A DNA stretch of 64,000 nucleotides from Albidovulum aestuarii (lineage in GTDB: Bacteria; Pseudomonadota; Alphaproteobacteria; Rhodobacterales; Rhodobacteraceae): NCBI RefSeq assembly GCF_029961185.1, contig NZ_JASBQQ010000002.1, positions 588,196 through 652,195 on the forward strand, written 5' to 3'. Below the pieces are notes generated by a model. That model was not told the origin of the DNA. It did not search any database and was given only the letters and a program-made list of their open reading frames with translations. Positions 54,324-62,047 of this stretch are shown one piece after another (position 1 is the stretch's first letter; each line of letters begins with the position of its first letter). Made by a program: the position numbers and the translations under genes.

Positions 54324-55379
54324 ATGAAAATGTGCGCACCATCCTTCGCCCGCCTGATGGGCGTCATGCTCTGCCTCGGCGCCTTGTCATGCACCTTCCC
54401 CGTGCCGTCGAAGGCCCAGACGGAGATCCAGGCCTTGGAATTCCCCTATTTCACGCTTCGCAACAAGACAGGATCGGATGATCCAGCTGACTTTTATGGA
54501 GGAGAACGCAGCGATCTGAAAGCGGGTGCATGCCGCGTCGAAGAGCTCGACCTTGGCGTTCTGGCGCCCCTTGCCGACATGGCTCCGAATTTCTTGCGCG
54601 AGGAACTCCTCCGCGTTCAGACGGTGGAGGAAGCGGACCCGGGCGCCATCCTGGATCGGCTAGAAGGAACGGCCGGCGCACGTGGTCGGGCGCTCTATGT
54701 CCACGGATACTATATCAGCTTCGAGAAAGGCTGCCGCCGCGCTGCGTTGCTGCAGCAGAACGCCGACCTTGTGGGGCGGTTCCTGTGGTTCAGTTGGCCC
54801 TCGGACGGTGCTCCGGCCTACTACACCCATGACGAAGCCGATCTTTACTGGAGCCTGCCGGACATTAAGGACACGATCATTGAGTTGGAGCGGCGCTTCG
54901 GCGCCGGGAACGTGGATGTCATCGGGCACAGCCTTGGTGCTCGGGGTGTCGTTCTGGCGCTGGCCGAAGTGGCCAATCGGCATCCGGATATCCAGCTTGG
55001 CCATGTCGTGCTTCTGGCGCCGGACATGGATTTTGCGATCTTCGAGCGCATGCTTCCCCGGTTCCGCCTCATCGCGAAGAGCATCACAGTCTACGTGACG
55101 AGCGGCGACAGACCTCTAGCGCTTTCGGCGCAATTGCATGGCTACCCTCGGCTTGGGGAGACGGGAAACGATGTCTCCCAACTTGCGGGCGTCGAGGTGA
55201 TCGACCTCAGCGACCTTCCCAGCGAAGGACCGACGGGTCATCTTTATCACATCTACAGTCGAGCCGTCGGCGAAGATCTGCGCCGACTGCTGCATGCGGG
55301 CGAACGCGCCGACGCGCGGCAAGGCCTCGTCGCGCAGGGTGAAAACCTTTGGCGCCTTCGACCTGCGATGAATGAATAG
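54324..55379 (+). CDS. Secreted alpha/beta hydrolase, DUF900 family (copy 1)
   Basis: A 351-residue exported protein: signal peptide with possible lipobox (LCLGALSCTFPVPS), then a DUF900-type hydrolase. The oxyanion strand is RALYVHGYYISFEKGC and the nucleophile elbow VIGHSLGARGVVLAL, with LLAPDMDFAIFERMLPRF next; these follow the DUF900 layout. The catalytic Asp and His are probably in VTSGDRPLALS and GHLYHIY. It is related to the gene at 56533 and, more distantly, to the membrane hydrolase at 52417. Substrate not known. Confidence 0.85.
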   Translation: MKMCAPSFARLMGVMLCLGALSCTFPVPSKAQTEIQALEFPYFTLRNKTGSDDPADFYGGERSDLKAGACRVEELDLGVLAPLADMAPNFLREELLRVQTVEEADPGAILDRLEGTAGARGRALYVHGYYISFEKGCRRAALLQQNADLVGRFLWFSWPSDGAPAYYTHDEADLYWSLPDIKDTIIELERRFGAGNVDVIGHSLGARGVVLALAEVANRHPDIQLGHVVLLAPDMDFAIFERMLPRFRLIAKSITVYVTSGDRPLALSAQLHGYPRLGETGNDVSQLAGVEVIDLSDLPSEGPTGHLYHIYSRAVGEDLRRLLHAGERADARQGLVAQGENLWRLRPAMNE

Positions 55380-55391
55380 CCGCGCAGCAGG

Positions 55392-55607
55392 TCAGTGTAT
55401 GACGTATTTGATAATCGACAGCAGCATGTCGATCCCGCCCGCGAAAGCGGTCCCGAGGATCGCCGGGAATACACTTTGGTCCAGAACCCAACCCGCTCTG
55501 GCACCGGGGACTGGCAGCAAGATCAAGCACAAGATCTGAGACAGCGCCAGAGCCGCTTCGGCTCCTGTCTGATCCTGCCATGCGGCCAGAAAAAGGGCAG
55601 AAGGCAA
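55392..55607 (-). CDS. Possible small membrane protein (71 residues)
   Basis: A 71-residue frame with two hydrophobic segments (ALALSQILCLILLPVPGARA and VFPAILGTAFAGGIDMLLSI). It ends 12 bp after the neighbouring hydrolase on the opposite strand. No family is recognised and no ribosome site is obvious, so it may be a remnant or not coding. Confidence 0.35.
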   Translation of the reverse strand: MPSALFLAAWQDQTGAEAALALSQILCLILLPVPGARAGWVLDQSVFPAILGTAFAGGIDMLLSIIKYVIH

Positions 55608-55894
55608 CCAAGGAAGTCGAGGCTCTGGTTCAACATCCGGTCCTGCATTCGTCCGGAATTTGATCTTATTTCCCGGCTGCAGCGCGTCAAATTTCTGCCT
55701 ACTATTGTCTGTTAGCCGCTGTTAGTCGTGGCTCGGATCTATACGTCCTTTGCCGTGCCTAAGGCATTCGGGGGGCGTGGTGTGAACAAAACCGTACTAC
55801 AAGGACGTCTTAGGCTGCTGCGATTCAGCAGCTCTTGATGTCGCGCGACGCAAAAGCGGCGTTGAAACGGGTTTAACTTCAGGAGGATCCAGTC
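55608..55894. other. Intergenic stretch with a short hairpin
   Basis: No coding frame is supported. GCTGCTG-cgatt-CAGCAGC (55814-55832) is a perfect 7-bp stem; it could be a terminator or a leader structure ahead of the lipoprotein at 55895, whose AGGAGG site begins near 55880. Confidence 0.5.
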
Positions 55895-56371
55895 ATGACA
55901 CAATCGAAAGCCTTGGTACTCTGTCTGGCGGTTTTACCGATGCTTGCTACAACTGCGTGCAACGCGCAAAACCAGTCGGATCAAGCCCAGAGCGAGCGCG
56001 AAATGTCTTCCTCGACGCCATCCGATGATTGCCCTGTGATCGAAAGCAGCAACTGGGTCGGAAAACTCACCCCGGCTCCGCATGATGGGGCATCCCCCCT
56101 CCTTTTCGTGAGCGGCGATCTCACGCTGCCAACACCAGGATATACTGTCGGCCTGAAAATTGGAAAGGCAGATCGTTCTGCCGTGCCATCGGTCTTCGCG
56201 GTGATTTCCACGACACCGCCGGACGGAATGGTTGCACAGGTGCTGGATACCCAGACAGTTTCAATGACAGCAGTTGCGCCAGCCTCCCGCCTGCGCTCCA
56301 TCATCGTGATCTGTGGCAACACGCGCTTGTTCGAAATCAGCGCCGCCATGATGGTGAAAGCTGGCGATTGA
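55895..56371 (+). CDS. Hypothetical lipoprotein
   Basis: A 158-residue protein with a lipoprotein signal (KALVLCLAVLPMLATTACNA; the lipobox cysteine is near residue 22) and an AGGAGG ribosome site. The mature part contains CPVIESSNWVGKLTP and a later VICGNTRLFEIS, giving paired cysteines. The alternating strands suggest a small beta domain; I recognise no family. Flanked by the two DUF900 hydrolases. Confidence 0.75.
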   Translation: MTQSKALVLCLAVLPMLATTACNAQNQSDQAQSEREMSSSTPSDDCPVIESSNWVGKLTPAPHDGASPLLFVSGDLTLPTPGYTVGLKIGKADRSAVPSVFAVISTTPPDGMVAQVLDTQTVSMTAVAPASRLRSIIVICGNTRLFEISAAMMVKAGD

Positions 56372-56532
56372 AACCGCTCTGTTGTCTTAGTTGCATGATC
56401 CGTGATGATGTCCGATGGTTTGACCGGCAAGAGGTCAAACGCCTTCGTTGCGGGGTCCTTTAACGCAACCATTGCGTTTACGTTTAAGATATGACCCGAA
56501 GTTCGCTCGTTGATGCTCAGACGTTGCGGCAG

Positions 56533-57684
56533 TCACCGGGCCAACGTCGCTGCGGTGACTGTAATTGGCAGCATCAGCACCGACGAGAGGAGTGGATCCG
56601 AACCGTTCCTCGTCCCCACTCCATCGACGCTTAGTCTCTTGCCAATCAACTGCACTATCTCGGGCGAGTCTGCGAATTTTGAGTGGTTTGAACCATTCAC
56701 GTCGATCTCAGACAGATCTAAGACTGTCACGCCAAGTCCTGCCAGATCTTCAACGTCCTCATTACCGACCCGCGGCACTCCCCGCGCAAGAAGCCGGGAA
56801 AAACTCAAAGCCCGGTCGTCGTGAGAGATAAGAATGTAGAACTGCCGTTCATTGTCGGCAAACGGTGCCAGTTGCTGCCGGAACAGATCGGCGTCAATGT
56901 CGGGTGCCGCCAAAATGACATGGCGAAGCCGACCTGTCCGGTTCAAGGTGCCGTTAAGTTTTGCCTGTCGCATTGCTTCGACCGTCAGCAGATTGCCCAT
57001 GGAATGCGATAGGACATCTACGGCTTTTGCATTGGTTTTCGAGATAAGATTAGCACCGAGCAACAGGTCATCCCGCGCGACCAGGACGCTGTTCATGTCA
57101 TAAACGTAGTCCAACAAATGGCCGCCGGAAGCCCAGCTGAATAAAACTGGAACGCCCTCATAGCCGGAATCCTCAACGAATTGACCCATCCGAAGAACTG
57201 CTTCTGAAAAGGTTGTGTTGTAGCCATGCACAAAAATCAAAACGTTCCGGTTTTGGACAGAGCGCCGGTTCAATTCCGCCTGCAAGTCGGAGACGAAATC
57301 GCTTTCGGACGAAAAGATTGCTGGATCGGTTGCGGTGAAATGCTCCGCTGGACGGGGGATGCCGGACTGGGGGCTCTCTATCTTGCCGGGGGTGTGGTTC
57401 GGGGGCACACTGACCGTCAGTTTCGCCAACCCAATTTCGGACGATCGCTTTCCCGAGAACAAAATGGTTGGATCACTGTCCGGAGCACGCGAGGTCAGGA
57501 TGAAGATCTCGTGTTTTCTGAGATTTTTGGCCGCATCACCATTCTGAGGTTCGGCTACCAGGCCGATCATCCCGCGTTCCGCCGGACCGCAGCCTACAAT
57601 TCCAAGACTTGTGACAAGCAATAGAACACAAGCCTTGAACCTCACCTTATCTACGCCAAAGAACATCGGAAGAGATCTCGCCAT
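56533..57684 (-). CDS. Alpha/beta hydrolase lipoprotein, DUF900 family (copy 2)
   Basis: A 383-residue lipoprotein (signal ending LGIVGCGP) of the DUF900 hydrolase family. The segment NVLIFVHGYNTTFSEAVLRM holds the oxyanion-hole strand and VLSHSMGNLLTVEAMRQAKL the nucleophile elbow, with LAAPDIDADLFRQQLAPF following. The layout is the same as the gene at 54324, but the sequences are clearly diverged, so this is an older paralogue or separately acquired. It faces the IS3 remnant. Substrate unknown. Confidence 0.88.
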   Translation of the reverse strand: MARSLPMFFGVDKVRFKACVLLLVTSLGIVGCGPAERGMIGLVAEPQNGDAAKNLRKHEIFILTSRAPDSDPTILFSGKRSSEIGLAKLTVSVPPNHTPGKIESPQSGIPRPAEHFTATDPAIFSSESDFVSDLQAELNRRSVQNRNVLIFVHGYNTTFSEAVLRMGQFVEDSGYEGVPVLFSWASGGHLLDYVYDMNSVLVARDDLLLGANLISKTNAKAVDVLSHSMGNLLTVEAMRQAKLNGTLNRTGRLRHVILAAPDIDADLFRQQLAPFADNERQFYILISHDDRALSFSRLLARGVPRVGNEDVEDLAGLGVTVLDLSEIDVNGSNHSKFADSPEIVQLIGKRLSVDGVGTRNGSDPLLSSVLMLPITVTAATLAR

Positions 57685-57685
57685 T

Positions 57686-57880
57686 TCATAGGTTGAGCGT
57701 AAACACGCGACGTGACCTGCCCTCCGCTGGTCCCTCAGTCAAAATGAGAGTCTGCAGGTTGGACTGGGTATTCGGGTTGCCCGTCTTGCGCAAGCACACT
57801 TGCAGCGGTGTCTGGTTGCCCAGCGATGATTGCGGTTTGACCGTGTTGTAGTCGTAACGCCAGAAACGGCTTTTCCGCAT
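57686..57880 (-). pseudogene. IS3-family transposase C-terminal remnant
   Basis: A 64-residue frame that starts RKSRFWRYDYNTVKPQSSLG and continues NQTPLQV, the end of an IS3-family OrfB transposase after its DDE catalytic domain. The rest (NPNTQSNLQTLILTEGPAEG) looks like the natural tail. Upstream OrfA and DDE parts are absent, so it is a fragment of a lost element. Confidence 0.7.
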
Positions 57881-57948
57881 TCGTCTGCTCCTTTAGGATC
57901 GGCACGCACCTACCCTACATCACCGTGAGGGCTTTCGCGCGGGGCGGG

Positions 57949-58968
57949 TTATCCCTGTTTCGGCTTCGAGTCTGCCCTGAATTGTGTCGGAGTCCTACCG
58001 GTCCATCGCCTGAATGCACGGTCAAGGGCGGCTGGGCCGGAGAGACCTACCTGAAGGGCAATTTGCGCAACGGGCAGGGTCGTGTTCGACAAGAGGTCTT
58101 CGGTGACGCTCTGGCGCACGTCGTCCTTCATCTGACTGTAGGAGGTGCCGTGTGCCCACAGGATGCGCTGGATGCGGCGTGGATGCATGCTGCAGATCGA
58201 GGAAAAGTTGTTCAGTGTCAGATCCTGATAAGCGATGTTGTCCATCAGCATGCCGCGAAGATAGGAAAGGGTCGCTTCGCTGGCGCCATCTGCGGCAAAC
58301 TCCCCTCGTGACACTTTCACCAATTCCCAGTCCAGCGAGAATGGTGCCCAAAGCCAGTGCGTCGGAAATGAAATCCGCATTCCGTCGATCTGCGATGTGA
58401 CGAGCGCATGTTTCGGAAGAAAACCCGGCAGAAGCCCCTGGGTGGTCGGTACAGTGATCAGGATGTCTTTTGGGTTGAAGGTTTCTCCGATCCCTTTCTT
58501 TATCAAAGTCACATAAAGTGCGACGCCGACTGCATCCAACTGTGTCGACCGCTTAATGACCTTGACGGTGCGGTGAATGTCGAAGGTTACAATGCCGGGT
58601 TTGATGGAAACGGAGTACCACACATTATCAACCTGCTTTGAGACTTCCACCACCAGCCGGGACAGAAAATCTCCCAAGTTGAGAGCATGGGTCGCCGAAT
58701 CCCGGAACGCAGGCGTTCCTTTCCTCGCTACTTCTATTGCCACCTTTGCGCCAAAATATGGATCGCCAAGAGTTTCCGCCATATCCTCCATGGCGGAATA
58801 ACAGGCGGACGCGTCAACTAGCATCGCAGGGTCGGTCAGCGCACCGACGGGAATGCCGTTTCGGGCCAGGATCGCTTCAATATCGCCGCCCCGCGAGGTG
58901 AAGGCCTTTGCGAACGGTGACAGAATCAACATTCCGCGCGTGAACCTCGGGCCAGATTTCTTGCTCAT
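57949..58968 (-). CDS. AraC-family transcriptional regulator (OruR/Arabinose-binding type)
   Basis: A 339-residue regulator. The N-terminal 200 residues match the Arabinose_bd (OruR-like) sensor domain, with AFRDSATHALNLGDFLSRL and LPGFLPKHALVTSQIDGMRI. The C-terminal AraC HTH runs from NIAYQDLTLNNFSSICSMHP through RIQRILWAHGTSYSQMKDDV to QIALQVGLSGPAALDRAFRR and TGRTPTQFR. It is divergent from the beta-lactamase gene, and the 64-bp tandem repeat lies between them, so control of the lactamase cluster is likely. Confidence 0.92.
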   Translation of the reverse strand: MSKKSGPRFTRGMLILSPFAKAFTSRGGDIEAILARNGIPVGALTDPAMLVDASACYSAMEDMAETLGDPYFGAKVAIEVARKGTPAFRDSATHALNLGDFLSRLVVEVSKQVDNVWYSVSIKPGIVTFDIHRTVKVIKRSTQLDAVGVALYVTLIKKGIGETFNPKDILITVPTTQGLLPGFLPKHALVTSQIDGMRISFPTHWLWAPFSLDWELVKVSRGEFAADGASEATLSYLRGMLMDNIAYQDLTLNNFSSICSMHPRRIQRILWAHGTSYSQMKDDVRQSVTEDLLSNTTLPVAQIALQVGLSGPAALDRAFRRWTGRTPTQFRADSKPKQG

Positions 58969-58972
58969 TCTT

Positions 58973-59100
58973 GCTGCTCCCTCAACGCCCTAAGGTTAAC
59001 CTTGTGGGACATGTTTATGACACAAGTGGCATGCGTGCTGCTCCCTCAATGCCGTCAGGTTAACCTTCTAGGACATGTATATGGCACTGGTGGCATGAGC
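58973..59100. repeat. 64-bp tandem duplication with AGGTTAACCT palindrome
   Basis: Two copies, 58973-59036 and 59037-59100, each starting GCTGCTCCCTCAA and holding a palindrome AGGTTAACCT (58993 and 59057, exactly 64 bp apart) and GGACATGT(T/A)TATG. They fill the space between the divergent araC and beta-lactamase genes and probably bear the regulator's operators or a duplicated promoter. Confidence 0.9.
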
Positions 59101-59207
59101 CGCAAACAGGGTGCGCCCCTGGCATGTTAATCAACAAGCCGTAGACCATGAGACCCGGGCGATGGCCGCACGGCCTTGGCGATCTCGGAAAGCATTGGAG
59201 CCAGGAA

Positions 59208-60242
59208 ATGTCGAAGAAAAACACCGTAAAAGCCAAAAAATCCCTTTTGGCAGCAATGCTTATTGCCGGGCTGATGACAGTTTCGGCGGCGACCTTCGGC
59301 CCGGCATACGCCCAGACAGCGGACGGACAGTCCGTTGGAGCCGCGATCGAGCGGGTCGCGACGAAACTTGCCGGGCGCATCGGCTTCGCGGCGCAGGAAA
59401 TCGGTGGCGACGACGTCATCGCGTTCAATGGCGATGAAACCTTCGTCATGGCCAGCACCTACAAGGTTGCGATTGCCGCTGCGGTCTTGGATCGCGTCGA
59501 CAAAGGCGAACTCAGCCTCGACCAGATGGTCGAGGTCACACCCGACATGATGATGATCGGGGACGCGGCGCTGAGCGACACATTCGTGCACCCCGGGCTC
59601 CAGCTTTCGGTGGCGAACCTGATCGAGATCATGATCACGGAGAGCGACAACACGGCGACCGACATCTCGATGGGACTGGCCGGCGGACCCGCGGCAGTAA
59701 CCGAATATCTGCGCAGGCTCGGGATCACCGATTTCAGGGTCGATCGGACGACTGGAGAGATCATCGGGGAATTCTATGGCCTGCCGGGACCAGCCACGAT
59801 GAAAGTCGCCGCGGAGGCCTTTGTGACCCGGCCGGAGCTCCTGACGATCATGGGTGACCGCAATCTGGACTTCGAGGCGGATCCCCGCGACCAAGCAACG
59901 CCCCTTGCGATGCTGCAACTCCTGCTTGCCATCGACAATGGCACGGCGACGAGCGACGAGAGCCGCGACTTCCTGATTGACGTCATGTCGCGCACGCGCA
60001 CCGGCGCTGGTCGGCTCAAGGGGCTGCTGCCCAAGGGAACGCCCGTGGCGAACAAGACCGGAACCATCGGGGGAGTGGCCAACGACGTCGGCTATATCAC
60101 GCTCCCCGACGGTCGTCGGTTTGCAATCGCCGTGTTCACCAAGAGCAGCGAGACATCCGAGACGGACAGGGATCGGGCAATTGCCGAGGTCGCCCGGTCG
60201 CTGTTCGACTACTTCCACGTCGGGCAGATGGCGAAGCAGTAA
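59208..60242 (+). CDS. Class A serine beta-lactamase-like protein
   Basis: A 344-residue exported protein. The signal peptide is MSKKNTVKAKKSLLAAMLIA followed by GLMTVSAATFGPAYA. Class A motifs are ASTYKVA (S70-x-x-K73), ESDNTATD (SDN loop) and ANKTGTIGG (KTG). The omega loop reads DRTTGEIIGEFYGLPG, where the canonical E-x-x-L-N is not obvious, so the general base Glu166 is uncertain. It is either a divergent penicillinase or a related transpeptidase-type enzyme. CAGGAA precedes ATG 59208. First gene of the cluster. Confidence 0.85.
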   Translation: MSKKNTVKAKKSLLAAMLIAGLMTVSAATFGPAYAQTADGQSVGAAIERVATKLAGRIGFAAQEIGGDDVIAFNGDETFVMASTYKVAIAAAVLDRVDKGELSLDQMVEVTPDMMMIGDAALSDTFVHPGLQLSVANLIEIMITESDNTATDISMGLAGGPAAVTEYLRRLGITDFRVDRTTGEIIGEFYGLPGPATMKVAAEAFVTRPELLTIMGDRNLDFEADPRDQATPLAMLQLLLAIDNGTATSDESRDFLIDVMSRTRTGAGRLKGLLPKGTPVANKTGTIGGVANDVGYITLPDGRRFAIAVFTKSSETSETDRDRAIAEVARSLFDYFHVGQMAKQ

Positions 60243-60330
60243 ACGGTGAAACTTCGCCTTGCAGACCCTGCCAGTGCGCTCCTGCCCGGCGAAGACCGAA
60301 CTCTCCGCCAAAAGCCATCGTTATCCCGCG

Positions 60331-60390
60331 AGGAAAACTCCAGTGAAGACTCCAATGCAAAGGAAAAACTCAGTGAAGAACCGAATGAAA
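60331..60390 (+). repeat. In-frame 30-bp tandem duplication over the start codon
   Basis: AGGAAAACTCCAGTGAAGAC (60331, first copy) and AGGAAAAACTCAGTGAAGAA (60361, second copy) repeat with period 30, each ending with an ATG (60355 and 60385) in the same frame. The duplication gives the serine hydrolase two nested start sites. Confidence 0.85.
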
Positions 60391-61860
60391 CCACTACCTG
60401 CCCTGCTTGTTTCGTCGCTACTGTGCGTCACACCGGCACTCGCACAGCAGGCCATGACACAGGAAGAGGGCCAGGCGACCTTTGATGCGGTCCTCGCCGA
60501 AACTGCTGAACTGATCAAGGAAATGAACATCCCGGGGCTTGGTGTCGGGGTCATCCATGGGCCCAACACCTACAGCGCCGGCCTCGGCATCACGAAGGTA
60601 GGCACCAACGAGGCCGTTACCCCTGATACGCAATTTCAAATTGGCTCTGTGACCAAAACCTTCCTGTCGACAGTGGCCCTGCAGCTGTCCGAACGGGGCG
60701 AGCTGGATTTGAACGCGCGTGTCGTCGACCTCCTACCGTGGTGGAGGGTCGCGGATCCCGACGCAACGTCGAAAGCGCGGGTCGTTGACCTGTTCCACCA
60801 TCGCGCTGGTTGGTATGGCGACCATGGGTTCCTTCGTGTTCCTCCGGGCGGGTCGATCAGCGAGAAGGTCATGCTCCAGGCGGCTTACGTCGAGCAGCTC
60901 TATCCGTTCGATCAAACCTGGATGTACAACAACACCAGCATCACCTTCGCGACCCATGTGGTGTCGCATGCCGGCGGAAAGCCGATCGAGGACCTGATCG
61001 AAGAGAACCTGTTGACTCCGCTCGGCATGGATTCGTCGTCCTTTAACTACGACCCCACCCCGCCGGCTGAAGGCTACGCATGGGGTCATCCGCCGATCTA
61101 CGGCGAAGGCGACGTCAACGATCTCACGCCGTACTACATTCCGCTGATCAGAGAGTCCGCAGCCTCCGGCGCGCTCCGCTCGACGATTAACGACATGCTG
61201 AAATACGCCCGCTTTCAGCTGGACGGCAAGGACGCCGCCGGGAACCAGCTGCTGTCCGAAGAAGCACTGGACTATGCCCACGCTCCGGCAGTCGAGGCTG
61301 AGGCCGGCGACTTTACCGGGCTGACATGGTTCGTCCATGACTACGACGGGGTCACCAGCCCCAGCCACGGGGGGAACTGGCCCGGCACGCGGTCTTTTCT
61401 GCAGCTGATCCCGGATCGCGACTTTGCCGTGGTGGTTTTGGTCCACAGCGATCGCGGAGCCGAGGCCTATAAAAAAATTGCGAACTCAATGGTCAAAGCC
61501 TTCACGGGCATCGAGGCCGACTCTCCGGTCGCAGCGGGCGTTGATCCGGCTGTGCTCGATCCCTTCGTCGGCGTCTTCAAGGGGAATTCCCAAAACATCG
61601 AGATCCGCAAAGAGGGCGACAAATATGTGTTTGTGCAGTTCTCCGCATTGACCAGCGGATCGGATCCCGCGCCGGCCAATGTGGCCAATACGGCTGATGG
61701 CTATTTTATCATCACCGAAGGCCCGAACGAGGGAGCCCTTGGCGAATTGCTCAAAGATCCGTCTGGCGAACTGAACTACGTACGATTCAACCACCGGATC
61801 TTCATTCGGGGCGACGGGGCGGTCGACGACTTCGACCTCTCCGGTACTGTCTTCCAATAA
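60355..61860 (+). CDS. Serine hydrolase of the class C beta-lactamase family (PF00144)
   Basis: A 501-residue protein from ATG 60355 (491 from ATG 60385) with a signal peptide after the second ATG (LPALLVSSLLCVTPALAQQ). SxxK is in QIGSVTKTFLSTVAL, the YxN equivalent in TWMYNNTSITFATHVV and the third motif HGG in SPSHGGNWPG, as in D-aminopeptidase and esterase members rather than true AmpC. The C-terminal 110 residues resemble DUF3471 (DPFVGVFKGNSQNIEIRKEG). Start site is uncertain owing to the 30-bp duplication. It lies 112 bp after the lactamase, probably in the same transcript. Confidence 0.88.
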   Translation: MQRKNSVKNRMKPLPALLVSSLLCVTPALAQQAMTQEEGQATFDAVLAETAELIKEMNIPGLGVGVIHGPNTYSAGLGITKVGTNEAVTPDTQFQIGSVTKTFLSTVALQLSERGELDLNARVVDLLPWWRVADPDATSKARVVDLFHHRAGWYGDHGFLRVPPGGSISEKVMLQAAYVEQLYPFDQTWMYNNTSITFATHVVSHAGGKPIEDLIEENLLTPLGMDSSSFNYDPTPPAEGYAWGHPPIYGEGDVNDLTPYYIPLIRESAASGALRSTINDMLKYARFQLDGKDAAGNQLLSEEALDYAHAPAVEAEAGDFTGLTWFVHDYDGVTSPSHGGNWPGTRSFLQLIPDRDFAVVVLVHSDRGAEAYKKIANSMVKAFTGIEADSPVAAGVDPAVLDPFVGVFKGNSQNIEIRKEGDKYVFVQFSALTSGSDPAPANVANTADGYFIITEGPNEGALGELLKDPSGELNYVRFNHRIFIRGDGAVDDFDLSGTVFQ

Positions 61861-62047
61861 CCGGGGCGACAAGAGCCACGGATCAGGTGGAGAGGCGATC
61901 CTGCACAGCGCAGATCGAACTCTCCACCGAACGCCCTGCATCGACGACATGAGACGCCCAATGCAGGAACCAAACCCAAAGAACCTGACTGCGGCGCGTG
62001 CCGTCGCCGTCGGCATCGCCCAACCGAAATAGAGAGGAGAGAACAAC

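Noticed and set aside
61949..62032. 27-codon frame ending just before the amidohydrolase ribosome site, considered as a leader peptide
   Set aside because: No ribosome site of its own, no repeated regulatory codons and no attenuator-like hairpin after it.
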